The translations under genes were made by a program, and so were the position numbers. Of a stretch of DNA of 52,268 nt, positions 1 to 8,207 are shown piece by piece. The notes below the pieces were generated by a model that saw only the letters and a list, made by a program, of their open reading frames with translations, had not been told where the DNA came from and ran no database searches. Position 1 is the stretch's first letter. Every line of letters starts with the position of its first letter. The stretch is taken from the NCBI GenBank assembly GCA_947479935.1, contig CANKBG010000018.1:1-52268 (forward strand), read 5' to 3'. Source of the stretch: Comamonadaceae bacterium (GTDB taxonomy: Bacteria > Pseudomonadota > Gammaproteobacteria > Burkholderiales > Burkholderiaceae_C).

Positions 1-30
1 CTTGAGGAGGGTGTGGGCCCAGGTTTTCAT
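1..30 (-). CDS. 5' end of an unidentified gene downstream of the FecR gene (partial)
   Basis: An ATG (CAT at 28-30) follows the FecR gene stop by 2 nt and opens a frame reading M-K-T-W-A-H-T-L-L-K to the window edge. The tight spacing suggests a co-transcribed gene. Ten codons are too few to assign a family. A CHASE2-type adenylate/guanylate cyclase would fit the FecR/Crp neighbourhood, but that is inference from context only. Confidence 0.45.
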   Translation of the reverse strand, partial: MKTWAHTLLK

Positions 31-32
31 AA

Positions 33-1340
33 TCAGCGGCCCCAAAGTGTGGCGCCACTGAAGGTGCCTGTGCCAATGGGAGCGCGGAACAAGAAGCCGG
101 CTTGGCGAGCGTCTAGGGTGATGGCGCCAGCCACGCTGGCTGAATTGGCGTTACCCGTTGCGAGTGAGTTGCTCAAGAAAATGCCGGTGCTTGGGTTTAA
201 GGTGCCGCTTTGGGTAAAGCTTTGCACGCCCGTGCTTGGGGCTGTGAGGTTGAGGCTGGTGGCGAAAGTCTTGGTGCCAAAGTCCACGCCCAAAGTACCC
301 GATTGAACTGTGGCGGGCTGCATTTCGTTGGCGGCGTTGCGGTAGTAAGCCGAAGAAGACTTGAGGCCAAAGTCCACCTTGGTGCTAAGGCTGGGCAGCA
401 CATTGAGCTTGCTGGGTTCGCGGAACAAGAAATAGTAGCCGTCGCCCACGGTGACTTCGTTGCCTTTAAGGGCTTCTAAAAATGGCAAGGTGATGCTGTC
501 GCCCGGAATAGCATCTTTGCCCCAACGACCCCAAATGAGTTTGGTGGCGGCAACTGAGTTTAAGGGGTTCTTGGCTTCGGTTTCAGAGGCCAATGGGCGC
601 TCGGCACCTTCGCGTGTTTGGCGGTCTAGCAGCAGTACGCGCGAGGCATCTGTCTGGCCGGGCTTGCCGATGTTTTGCAGGCTGGGGTCGGCAGAGCCCA
701 AGCGGTAGACCAGGGCTTGTCCTAACATTTCTGCAGTGAGTTCTTTGGCGCGTGTTGTGGTGCAAACGCCCAGAGACTCGGCCTTGCAACCACTGTCGAA
801 TGGGGCCATGACAATGGCGCCTTGGTTGACGGTGACGCGAATCATTTCTTTGGACACTTGCGTGACGAAGTCGGTGCCCTTCACGCCGATGGCCACCAGG
901 GGGGTGTTCAAACGAAAGCGGTCTTTGGCGGCTTGGGCAGCGGCGCCAGAAATAGAGCGCGCTTCGCCTGCGTCTAGGCTAAGGCGCACCACAGACGCAG
1001 CGGGGTCTGATGGGGAGTACTTGAACTCGTGAATGCGAAACACAGAGTTGGGGCGCACACTGACACGGGCACCGTCAATGAAGCGAATGTGAACGTGGCC
1101 GTTGTCGGACGTGCGAATGACGTCGCCTTCTTGCACAGAGCCGCCCTTTTGGGCGTCGGCCTCAGCAGCGCTGCGCTCAATTTTGGACTTGCCGATAGTG
1201 AGCGTAACTTCGCCCACCACTTGAGAGGCAAGGGCAAAGACTGTCGTGAACATCATGGCCATGCCGACTGCGCACGCAGCAATTCGATTCAACAGGCGAT
1301 ATGCTGAAGCGCTTTGGGTGGCAGGGTCTTGAAAGTACAT
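33..1340 (-). CDS. FecR-domain exported protein with C-terminal beta-barrel-like region
   Basis: The protein is about 435 residues. An N-terminal hydrophobic segment (residues ~17-40, ending near FALA-SQ) looks like a signal peptide. A FecR-type domain follows (residues ~40-160: G-x-V-x-x-GD-x-I-R-T, F-x-D-G-A-R-V-x-V-R-P-N-S). The C-terminal ~150 residues are glycine/threonine rich with alternating strands and end in a GTFSGATLWG-type repeat reminiscent of TbpB-like small beta-barrels. FecR domains often act as periplasmic sensors or ligand-binding modules, but no TonB receptor or ECF sigma gene is visible here. The ATG at 1340 is preferred over the one at 1406: the upstream start would put its leader across the CRP-like palindrome at 1392-1407, and only the later start leaves a clean signal peptide. 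The gene is divergent from a Crp-like regulator. Confidence 0.8.
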   Translation of the reverse strand: MYFQDPATQSASAYRLLNRIAACAVGMAMMFTTVFALASQVVGEVTLTIGKSKIERSAAEADAQKGGSVQEGDVIRTSDNGHVHIRFIDGARVSVRPNSVFRIHEFKYSPSDPAASVVRLSLDAGEARSISGAAAQAAKDRFRLNTPLVAIGVKGTDFVTQVSKEMIRVTVNQGAIVMAPFDSGCKAESLGVCTTTRAKELTAEMLGQALVYRLGSADPSLQNIGKPGQTDASRVLLLDRQTREGAERPLASETEAKNPLNSVAATKLIWGRWGKDAIPGDSITLPFLEALKGNEVTVGDGYYFLFREPSKLNVLPSLSTKVDFGLKSSSAYYRNAANEMQPATVQSGTLGVDFGTKTFATSLNLTAPSTGVQSFTQSGTLNPSTGIFLSNSLATGNANSASVAGAITLDARQAGFLFRAPIGTGTFSGATLWGR

Positions 1341-1391
1341 TTTTTGCGCAATATGAACTTTGGAGTATAGAAAGCTTGGCACCTTTAAACA

Positions 1392-1407
1392 TGTGAGTGA
1401 AATCACA
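1392..1407. promoter_or_regulatory. CRP-type palindrome TGTGA-N6-TCACA
   Basis: The 16-bp site TGTGAGTGAAATCACA matches the E. coli CRP core consensus in both half-sites. It lies between the divergent FecR gene (start 1340) and the Crp-like gene (start 1493), so one bound dimer could act on either promoter. It sits 52 bp upstream of the FecR start and 85 bp upstream of the regulator start. Occupancy by the neighbouring regulator is inference. Confidence 0.75.
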
Positions 1408-1492
1408 AGACCTTGAAAACAAGGGCTCTAGACGAAGGCAAGCCCCGAGACTCAAAGACCTGTAAACCCCCTAAGATACAGGGTCTGAATTT

Positions 1493-2173
1493 ATGGCCGT
1501 TCATCCCTCACTTTTGCAGCAGTTTGCTCTGATGCGCCTGTTTTCTGCAGACTCATTGGCCCAGCTGGCTGCACACTCCAGCACGCACGCTTTTGCCAAG
1601 CGGGAGGTGGTGTTGGCCAAAGAAAACCCCTCCCCTAGCCTCATGTTCCTGTTGGAGGGCAGACTGCAGGCCATCGACTTTACGCTAGACGGCCGCGAAG
1701 TAGGCCTTCACTTTATTGAAGAAGGCCAGTACTTTGGCGAGATCTCGGTGCTAGACGGCCTGCCTTCCTCCGAGGTGGTAATTGCCAACAAAAAATCTCA
1801 GGTGGTGAGGGTGCCAGCGCGCGAGGTGCGGGGTTTGATCTTTGCCAATCCGCCAGCCATAGAGGCCATCACTTCGGGCTTAACGGAGCGCATTCGGGCG
1901 CAGGCGCATCAAAGGCAGATTTTGGGCATCATCAGCCCGCTGCAGCGCATTTGTGCTTTGCTGCAAAACCTGTCGAAGGACGGCAAGAACCCCGAAGTCA
2001 TTGCCAATGCCCCCACCCACCAAGAGATTGCCATCATGGTAAACCTCACGCGCGAAACCGTGACGCGGGCGTTTCAGGTGCTGCAGTCGCAAGGCGCTTT
2101 GGCGCGCGATGGCGATGACTTGAAGGTGGACACCGGCAAGCTCAAGCAGTTGGCAGAAAAGTCATCGGACTAA
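1493..2173 (+). CDS. Crp/Fnr-family transcriptional regulator
   Basis: 226 residues, the usual length of the family. An N-terminal cyclic-nucleotide-binding beta-roll (residues ~20-120, with F-G-E-I-S-V-L-D-G) is followed by a long dimerisation helix and a C-terminal winged helix (residues ~150-220). The recognition helix reads T-R-E-T-V-T-R, keeping the R-E-x-x-x-R residues by which E. coli CRP reads TGTGA, and a perfect TGTGA-N6-TCACA site lies just upstream. In the phosphate-binding cassette the place of CRP's Arg82-Ser83 holds Ser-Ser in a shorter loop, so canonical cAMP binding is doubtful. There are no N-terminal Fnr-type cysteines. The gene is probably autoregulated and controls the divergent FecR gene; both are inference. 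Confidence 0.88.
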   Translation: MAVHPSLLQQFALMRLFSADSLAQLAAHSSTHAFAKREVVLAKENPSPSLMFLLEGRLQAIDFTLDGREVGLHFIEEGQYFGEISVLDGLPSSEVVIANKKSQVVRVPAREVRGLIFANPPAIEAITSGLTERIRAQAHQRQILGIISPLQRICALLQNLSKDGKNPEVIANAPTHQEIAIMVNLTRETVTRAFQVLQSQGALARDGDDLKVDTGKLKQLAEKSSD

Positions 2174-2182
2174 TTGCGCCAT

Positions 2183-3064
2183 TCAAATTTTGCCCGATCG
2201 ACCGATGATGCCATGAACCATGCCGCGCAAGGCATAGGAAAGGCGACTGAGCTTTTGCGGGCCCAGCAACAAGCTGGCCAAAATAACCCGCAGCGCATAC
2301 AAAATGTGGTGCATGCGCCAACCCCTATCGAACTTAGACTGCTTGGCAATAAGCAGCGCGTTTCTGAGCAGGTAGTAGTGCCGCAGAGGCTTGTGCAAAT
2401 GAAAGCGGCGCCACAAAAGAGGCCTTGAAACTTCGCCAATGGAATGGGTCATTTTAGTGCCGCCGTCCATGAGCAACACGTAGCCCTTGAGCCTGGCCCT
2501 GGCGCACCATTCATTGTCCACCCAGTCAATAAAAAGGCTCTCATTCATGGGGCCCACATCTTGCCAAACTGCGCAAGGCGTTAGGCACCCCGAGGTAATC
2601 AGGTGGTCCACCACGTAGGTCTTGTTTTGAGAGGGTAAAAATCTGTGGCGCGTCCAGTTGTAGGGCGAAAACGTAAACATGTCTTGGCCACTTTGGTGGT
2701 CTACCGTGGCGGGGCCAATTGAAGCCACATGGGGAGTTTGTGCGATGGCTTTGAGCCAAGCATTTTGCAACTGGCCCACCATACCTAAAGCAGGACGGCT
2801 GTCTTGATCAAAACTGATGACGGCATCGAAGCCGTTTTGAAGGGCCCATTCAAAGCCGCGGTTTAAAGCTGCAGCCACACCGAAGTTGTGCTCAAGCTCA
2901 ATGATGGACAAAATGTGTTGGGTTTTGGCGGTGTTTAAAGAGCCAAGTGGGCCGTTGTTGATCCAGACCACAGGCACGCCTTCTTGCTGAAGCTTGAGTG
3001 AGAGGGATTGGAGGCTTGAAGGTTCTGGATGAAAGCAGACCACCACCGCCAAAATTTGTCTCAT
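2183..3064 (-). CDS. GT2 family glycosyltransferase (rhamnosyltransferase-like)
   Basis: About 293 residues from the ATG at 3064, which follows a GA-rich leader. An upstream in-frame TTG at 3091 is less likely because the GT-A fold begins directly at I-L-A-V-V-V-C-F-H-P. Visible features are N-N-G-P near residue 45, N-F-G-V-A-A-A-L-N-R-G, and the F-D-Q-D-S metal-binding motif typical of RfbF/RfbN-like rhamnosyltransferases. It should transfer a nucleotide-activated sugar to a lipid-linked glycan at the cytoplasmic membrane face. It ends 9 bp from the converging Crp-like gene and begins the polysaccharide locus. The sugar specificity cannot be read from sequence. Confidence 0.85.
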   Translation of the reverse strand: MRQILAVVVCFHPEPSSLQSLSLKLQQEGVPVVWINNGPLGSLNTAKTQHILSIIELEHNFGVAAALNRGFEWALQNGFDAVISFDQDSRPALGMVGQLQNAWLKAIAQTPHVASIGPATVDHQSGQDMFTFSPYNWTRHRFLPSQNKTYVVDHLITSGCLTPCAVWQDVGPMNESLFIDWVDNEWCARARLKGYVLLMDGGTKMTHSIGEVSRPLLWRRFHLHKPLRHYYLLRNALLIAKQSKFDRGWRMHHILYALRVILASLLLGPQKLSRLSYALRGMVHGIIGRSGKI

Positions 3065-3190
3065 CTCTATTTCTTCTCTTTCTGATCCCAAGAACTTCCA
3101 AATTATAAGTTGAGCTTGGCTTGAAGCTTTGTGATGCCGCGTGCAAGGCGCCCCAAGTATGATTGCTTATTTAGTGCACACCTCTTTACC

Positions 3191-6007
3191 GTGAACCTGC
3201 CGCTTGTCTCCCTCTTAATTCGCAGCACCGACCGCAAAACACTTGAGCAAACGCTCAAATCTGTTGCGCTGCAGAATTACGATGCCATTGAGGTCTGGGT
3301 GATAGCGGCAAAGCCAGAGCACCAAGCACTGCCCGATCAAGTGGGGCGCTTTCCTTTGCACTTTGTGCCAACCACAGCGCCGCTTAGCAGAACACAAGCC
3401 GCCAACAAAGCTTTGGGCAGCGCGCAAGGGCGTTTTGCGATGTTCTTGGACGACGATGATTGGATTGCACCCGAGCACGTTCAGCAATTGGTGCTGGCAT
3501 TGCAAGCCAATGCAGGTTTTAAAGCGGCCTACTCTCAAGCTCATCTGGTGGACATCAATGGCGCAGATTTGCAAAGAGAGTTGATGGGCAAGCCCTACGC
3601 AAAGTCGCATCTCATTTGCTTTAACTTGTTTGTGTTGCACACGGTGCTGTTTGATGTGTGTTTAAGGCAAGCAGGTTGCAGGTTTGATGAAGCCTTGGAT
3701 ATTTTTGAGGACTGGGATTTTTGGTTGCAGGCTTCAGAGCACACAGATTTTTTCTTTGTTCAAAAACCCACCGCCTATTACAGAATTCACGACAGCTCGG
3801 GTGTACACCAACAAGCCCCGTTTACAGGCGATGCATATCAGCTGATCTACGACAAGTGGCAGGCCCGCTGGCATCCTGAGGACATTGCGCAATTGATGAA
3901 GCGCAATTGGACAGAAATTGCAACAGGCCTTGCACTTAAAGAAACTCAAGTTGAGCTTGGCGCAACGCAAGTTGAGCTTGCGCAAGCCAACTCCCGATTT
4001 GAAACTGTCAATGCCAAACTGAAAGAAAAGCTTTCTGAATTAGCACGCGTTCAGGAAATTAACACCGAGAATGCATCCAAAATTCAAAGCCTTGAAAGCA
4101 CGCTGGGCTTGATGCAAAACAGCCGAAGCTGGCGTTGGACCCGTGGCATTCGCAAACTTGGGCGCATCGCTAGAAAAGTGCGTCAACTCACTCGTCAGCA
4201 AGGCGGGTTGAAACAAGCGCTGACAAAATCGGTGAAGGTGCTTTTTCAAAGCGGGCCTCAAGGACTGGCAAGTGCCGTGCAGAAAGCCAGCGATCAAAGC
4301 TTGACTTATGCGCAGTGGATTGCGGAAAACGAGCCCGCCCACACAAGCTACTCAAGCCTGAAAGCCAGCGCACTTGCATGGCCCAGCCAGCCCCTGGTGT
4401 CCATCATCATGCCAACCTACAACTCGCCCTTGAACTTTTTGGCGCAGGCCATTGAAAGTGTGAAGGCGCAGGTCTACCCGCACTGGCAATTGTGCATTGC
4501 CGACGACGCCTCCAGCGACAAAAAGGTGCAGGCATTTTTGGAAGAAGCGGCCGCCAAAGACAGCAGAATTTCTATTGTGCTCAGGCCGCAAAATGGCCAC
4601 ATTTCTGAAAGCAGCAACAGCGCGCTGGCCATTGCCAAAGGCGAGTGGGTGGCGCTTTTGGATCACGACGATTTGCTTCACCCACTGGCACTTTACGAGC
4701 TGGTGAAGTGCTTGCAACAACACACTGACGCCAACATCGTGTTCAGCGATGAAGACAAAGTGGATGAGCAAGGCGCAAGATTTGGCCCCTACTTTAAAAC
4801 CGAATACAACCCCGAGCTCATGTGGGCACAAAACATGATTAGCCATTTGGGTTGTTACAGAAAATCTGAGCTGGACGAGATAGGTGGTTTTCGCAAAGGC
4901 TTTGAAGGCTCACAAGACTACGACCTGGCGCTGCGTGTCATTCAGCGCTCTAGTGTTTCGCAAATTGTTCATATTCCCAAGGTGCTGTATCACTGGCGCG
5001 CCATTTCGGGCAGCACGGCTTTGGCACCTTCCGAAAAACCTTATGCAGAAATTGCAAGTCGCGAGGCACTCAAAGAGCACTTGGCTGCCCTTGGGGTGGC
5101 GGCCTGGGTGGGCGCTTCGCCTGAAGTGGCCAGCATGAACCGTGTTCGGCCACAACTTTTTGAACCTGCACCGCTTGTCAGCATTCTCATTCCAACCAAA
5201 GACCGCATAGATCTGTTGCGGCAATGCATTGATTCCATTCAAACAAAGTCTAGCTACCAGCAATACGAGATTTTGGTGATCAACAACAACAGCGAGCAAG
5301 CCGAGAGCTTTGACTACTTTACGCAGTTGAAGGCGGCAGGTGTGCAGGTGCTTAACTATCCCAAGCCGTTTAATTTTTCTGCCATCAACAACTTTGCAGC
5401 GCAGCATGCCGCAGGCGAGTATTTGTGTTTGATGAACAACGACATTGAAATTCAAACGCCCGATTGGATGGAAGAGATGCTGTCGTTTGCGCAGCTTGAA
5501 AAGGCAGGTGCTGTGGGCGCTAGGCTTTGGTATCCGGGCTCTGGCGGACTGCAACACGGCGGCGTGATTGTGGGCATGGGCGGCGTTGCGGGGCACGCTT
5601 ATGTGGGGCTTGCCAGATCAGAAAAAGGGTATTTTGGACGGCCTGTACTTCACCATCGATGCAGTGCCGTGACAGCCGCATGCTTGATGATCAAGAAGGC
5701 CACTTACTTTGCTGTGAACGGCATGGACGAAGGCTTGGCGGTTGCCTTTAACGATGTTGATTTTTGCCTGCGTTTGGGGCAGGCTGGTTTTCATTGCGTG
5801 TACACGCCGCACGCAGAAATGACGCACCACGAATCAGCATCTAGGGGTGACGATTTGTCGGATGCCAATCGGCAGAGGTTCATGAGCGAGGAGGCTTTTA
5901 TGAAGTCTAGATGGGGCCAGCAACTTTTGGCAGACCCTTATTACTCGCCCAACTTGTCGTTAGATCATTCAGACTTCAGAATGGCTGCTCGGAGCAGTGT
6001 GGTTTGA
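3191..6007 (+). CDS. Multidomain glycosyltransferase: three GT2 modules with a coiled coil
   Basis: About 938 residues from a GTG at 3191, where the GT-A fold begins (N-L-P-L-V-S-L-L-I-R). Earlier in-frame GTG (3131) and ATG (3134) codons would add ~20 non-homologous residues; no start has a clear ribosome site. Module 1 (~1-230) has F-L-D-D-D-D-W. A Gln/Glu/Leu-rich coiled coil follows (~255-320: repeats of TQVEL), then an N-S-R-S-W-R-W-T linker seen in other multidomain glycosyltransferases. Module 2 (~405-620) has P-L-V-S-I-I-M-P-T-Y-N and L-L-D-H-D-D. Module 3 (~660-920) has P-L-V-S-I-L-I-P-T-K-D-R and M-N-N-D-I-E. It likely builds a repeating polysaccharide. Its last 39 nt overlap the convergent acyltransferase gene. 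Confidence 0.87.
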   Translation: MNLPLVSLLIRSTDRKTLEQTLKSVALQNYDAIEVWVIAAKPEHQALPDQVGRFPLHFVPTTAPLSRTQAANKALGSAQGRFAMFLDDDDWIAPEHVQQLVLALQANAGFKAAYSQAHLVDINGADLQRELMGKPYAKSHLICFNLFVLHTVLFDVCLRQAGCRFDEALDIFEDWDFWLQASEHTDFFFVQKPTAYYRIHDSSGVHQQAPFTGDAYQLIYDKWQARWHPEDIAQLMKRNWTEIATGLALKETQVELGATQVELAQANSRFETVNAKLKEKLSELARVQEINTENASKIQSLESTLGLMQNSRSWRWTRGIRKLGRIARKVRQLTRQQGGLKQALTKSVKVLFQSGPQGLASAVQKASDQSLTYAQWIAENEPAHTSYSSLKASALAWPSQPLVSIIMPTYNSPLNFLAQAIESVKAQVYPHWQLCIADDASSDKKVQAFLEEAAAKDSRISIVLRPQNGHISESSNSALAIAKGEWVALLDHDDLLHPLALYELVKCLQQHTDANIVFSDEDKVDEQGARFGPYFKTEYNPELMWAQNMISHLGCYRKSELDEIGGFRKGFEGSQDYDLALRVIQRSSVSQIVHIPKVLYHWRAISGSTALAPSEKPYAEIASREALKEHLAALGVAAWVGASPEVASMNRVRPQLFEPAPLVSILIPTKDRIDLLRQCIDSIQTKSSYQQYEILVINNNSEQAESFDYFTQLKAAGVQVLNYPKPFNFSAINNFAAQHAAGEYLCLMNNDIEIQTPDWMEEMLSFAQLEKAGAVGARLWYPGSGGLQHGGVIVGMGGVAGHAYVGLARSEKGYFGRPVLHHRCSAVTAACLMIKKATYFAVNGMDEGLAVAFNDVDFCLRLGQAGFHCVYTPHAEMTHHESASRGDDLSDANRQRFMSEEAFMKSRWGQQLLADPYYSPNLSLDHSDFRMAARSSVV

Positions 6008-6913
6008 GCTTGGGTTGATTGTTGATTGTGGCAGGCCGCTGTACCAGTGAAAGCCCTGCCAAGCCCAAGGCGTTTGCAAAACGATCTCTTCCAAGAAATC
6101 AAAATAGGTTTGCAGCACTTCATGCACTGAGTTGGCGTTGGGTATTTCTTTCAAGCGAAGCTCGTAGCCGCCCTGTAAGTTGGAACACAACAGTGCCAAG
6201 GTAATGGGAACGCCCTGCTCCAGCGCCATGGCCACCACGCCTGCGCCTACATGCAATTGTTTGCCCCTGAAGTACACAGGCGCCTCGTCGCTTGCGGGCG
6301 CCGGGTTGTCGCAAATGCTCACCACTGCGTGTTGACAGGAAAACGCATGCTTCAAACCTCGAAGTAAATTGCGAGGCTCGTCGGTGAACAAATATTTGCC
6401 ACCGCCAAACTTGGCTTCACTCTCGCCATTGATGATGCGCATGAAGCGGCCCGTGTAGGGTGCCATGGGCGAAGCTTTTTCTGTGGCGGCCACGCCCCAG
6501 GTGGAAACGCCCGACTGGCCAAGCACAATGCCCAGCGTGTTGTGGTGATGCGAGTGATACGACAGCACCAGGCCGCCGTGCGCCTGCAAACTTTGCATGA
6601 CCTCTGGCTTGTCTGTCTTCACATGTTGCTGCACCCATTCAGGGTTCATGTGTTTGTAAGAAAAAATGCTGGTGGCAAAAAGGCCGTGACTGGCCAGCCA
6701 CTGGTCTGTCAGTTCTTTGGCCACTTGGGGCGTGGCGCCAAAGGCTTGCACGTAAGACAACTCTAACTGTGCGCGGTCTGCCACATAAGGCGAGGCTATT
6801 CGGCCCCAGCGCCTAGACAGTTTGACCTGTTGCCCCGGCAAACGTGAGAGCCACTGCGCGCCTTGAAAAAATCGGCGGCTGGCGATGGCAAAGGCTAGCT
6901 CTTTGGGGTCCAT
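5969..6913 (-). CDS. LpxL/HtrB-like lysophospholipid acyltransferase family protein
   Basis: 314 residues, the normal length of the lipid A acyltransferase (LABLAT) family. The C-terminal half has the family pattern: Y-F-R-G-K-Q-L-H-V-G-A-G, A-M-A-L-E-Q-G-V-P-I, and W-x-x-F-H-W near the end. The catalytic region reads Y-H-S-H-H-H-N, so the usual H-x4-D/E pair appears as H-x4-N; the acidic partner is not evident, and activity may be altered or use another residue. It is the last gene of the minus-strand sugar transferase/ABC exporter operon, 13 bp after wzt. This suggests acylation of the exported glycan or its lipid anchor rather than core lipid A synthesis (inference). Confidence 0.7.
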   Translation of the reverse strand: MDPKELAFAIASRRFFQGAQWLSRLPGQQVKLSRRWGRIASPYVADRAQLELSYVQAFGATPQVAKELTDQWLASHGLFATSIFSYKHMNPEWVQQHVKTDKPEVMQSLQAHGGLVLSYHSHHHNTLGIVLGQSGVSTWGVAATEKASPMAPYTGRFMRIINGESEAKFGGGKYLFTDEPRNLLRGLKHAFSCQHAVVSICDNPAPASDEAPVYFRGKQLHVGAGVVAMALEQGVPITLALLCSNLQGGYELRLKEIPNANSVHEVLQTYFDFLEEIVLQTPWAWQGFHWYSGLPQSTINPSSNHTAPSSHSEV

Positions 6914-6926
6914 GGCTTGAGATCCA

Positions 6927-8207
6927 TCAGATTGTTTGCCACTGATGAGGAATGGAGAACAGCCCTTGCTCTAAATGCGGCTGACTGACCTGCACGGTGG
7001 CGAAGTGCTCAACAGCTTCATACACATGCACAGCACGCTCACACATTAAGAAAGCGGTGAGGCTGTATTGGCCTTTCAGCAGCGGTAGCTTTGGAAAATT
7101 AAGCGATGCACGCCCGATGCCATCGGCACCTCTGGTGAGGTTAATGCCATCAATCCAAGTGCCGGTGCTGCACACAATTTTGCCGTCGGCGCTGTAGACC
7201 ACCAAGGCCAAATTGGGAATGGGCAGTTGCGGGTCGGCGATGAATTCGAAGTCGACACTCAAATGGCTTTGTCCGCTGCGCGCAGTTAAGGCCGTGCCGC
7301 CAAGGTCGTCGCAGCGGGCTTTGAGATTGGTAAAGCGAACGCTGCCAGCAGCGCCCTTGAAGTTTGGGAGGCCTGAGTCTAGTTCTGGGTTCAGTTCTCT
7401 GTCTGCTGTTGCATCTGCTGCTGTGGCTTGGGTTATGCGATTGACTGGTGCTGTGGCTACCGCTTGCTGCGACAGCCAGTCGTTGTATTTGGCAATCACT
7501 TCTGCAGACGGGCCTTGGGCCATCACTTGCCCTTGATGCAGCCAAATACAGCGGCTGCAAAGCGACTCCACTTGAAACAAAGAGTGCGAGCAAAACAGCA
7601 ACGTGACGCCGCTTTGCTTGAGCTGCATGATGCGGTCAAAAGATTTGCGCGCAAAAGCACCGTCGCCCACAGACAAGGCTTCATCAATGACCAAAATATC
7701 GGGCTGCACGGAAGTGGCGATGGCAAACGCAAGCCTCACATACATGCCACTGGAGTAAGTTCTAACGGGCTGATCAATGAACTCGCCGATGTCTGCAAAG
7801 TCAATGATTTCTTGCAGGTGTTTTTCAATGTGCAGTGCTTGCAAGCCATAAAGGGCTGCGCTAAAGAGGATGTTTTCGCGGCCCGTAAAGTCTTGGTTAA
7901 AGCCAGCACCCAACTCTAAGAGTGCTGCCACTTGGCCATTCACTTCTAACTGACCGGTGCTGGGCGTGAGGGTGCCGCAGAGCAATTGCAGCAAGGTTGA
8001 TTTGCCTGCGCCGTTTTGGCCAATGATGCCAATGGACTCGCCCTGCGCAATGTTGATGTCAACACCACTTAGCGCGTTGAAGTGAGACAGGTTGCTACTT
8101 GAGCCAACCAGCAACTGCCACAGGCGCTGGTAAGGCGAAGCTCCCAAGACATATTGCTTGCCCAGGTTTTGGGCGCTGATGGCGGGCTTTGTAGCATCAA
8201 ATGACAT
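6927..8207 (-). CDS. wzt: Polysaccharide ABC exporter ATP-binding protein (Wzt-like)
   Basis: About 426 residues from the ATG at 8207, chosen because GGAGG lies 8 nt upstream and an earlier in-frame start is inside the permease gene. The ABC domain (~1-250) has Walker A I-I-G-Q-N-G-A-G-K-S-T, signature Y-S-S-G-M-Y-V-R-L and Walker B D-I-L-V-I-D-E. An additional C-terminal domain (~275-426), rich in beta strands, matches the glycan-binding extension of Wzt proteins that recognise a modified chain end before export. The start overlaps the end of the permease gene by 11 nt. With the permease it should move undecaprenyl-linked polysaccharide across the inner membrane. The extension favours an O-antigen type exporter over a KpsT-type one, which lacks it. 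Confidence 0.92.
   Translation of the reverse strand: MSFDATKPAISAQNLGKQYVLGASPYQRLWQLLVGSSSNLSHFNALSGVDINIAQGESIGIIGQNGAGKSTLLQLLCGTLTPSTGQLEVNGQVAALLELGAGFNQDFTGRENILFSAALYGLQALHIEKHLQEIIDFADIGEFIDQPVRTYSSGMYVRLAFAIATSVQPDILVIDEALSVGDGAFARKSFDRIMQLKQSGVTLLFCSHSLFQVESLCSRCIWLHQGQVMAQGPSAEVIAKYNDWLSQQAVATAPVNRITQATAADATADRELNPELDSGLPNFKGAAGSVRFTNLKARCDDLGGTALTARSGQSHLSVDFEFIADPQLPIPNLALVVYSADGKIVCSTGTWIDGINLTRGADGIGRASLNFPKLPLLKGQYSLTAFLMCERAVHVYEAVEHFATVQVSQPHLEQGLFSIPHQWQTI

Noticed and set aside
4910..5596. 228-codon minus-strand frame inside the multidomain glycosyltransferase
   Set aside because: Antisense to conserved GT2 motifs, with no domain and no context.
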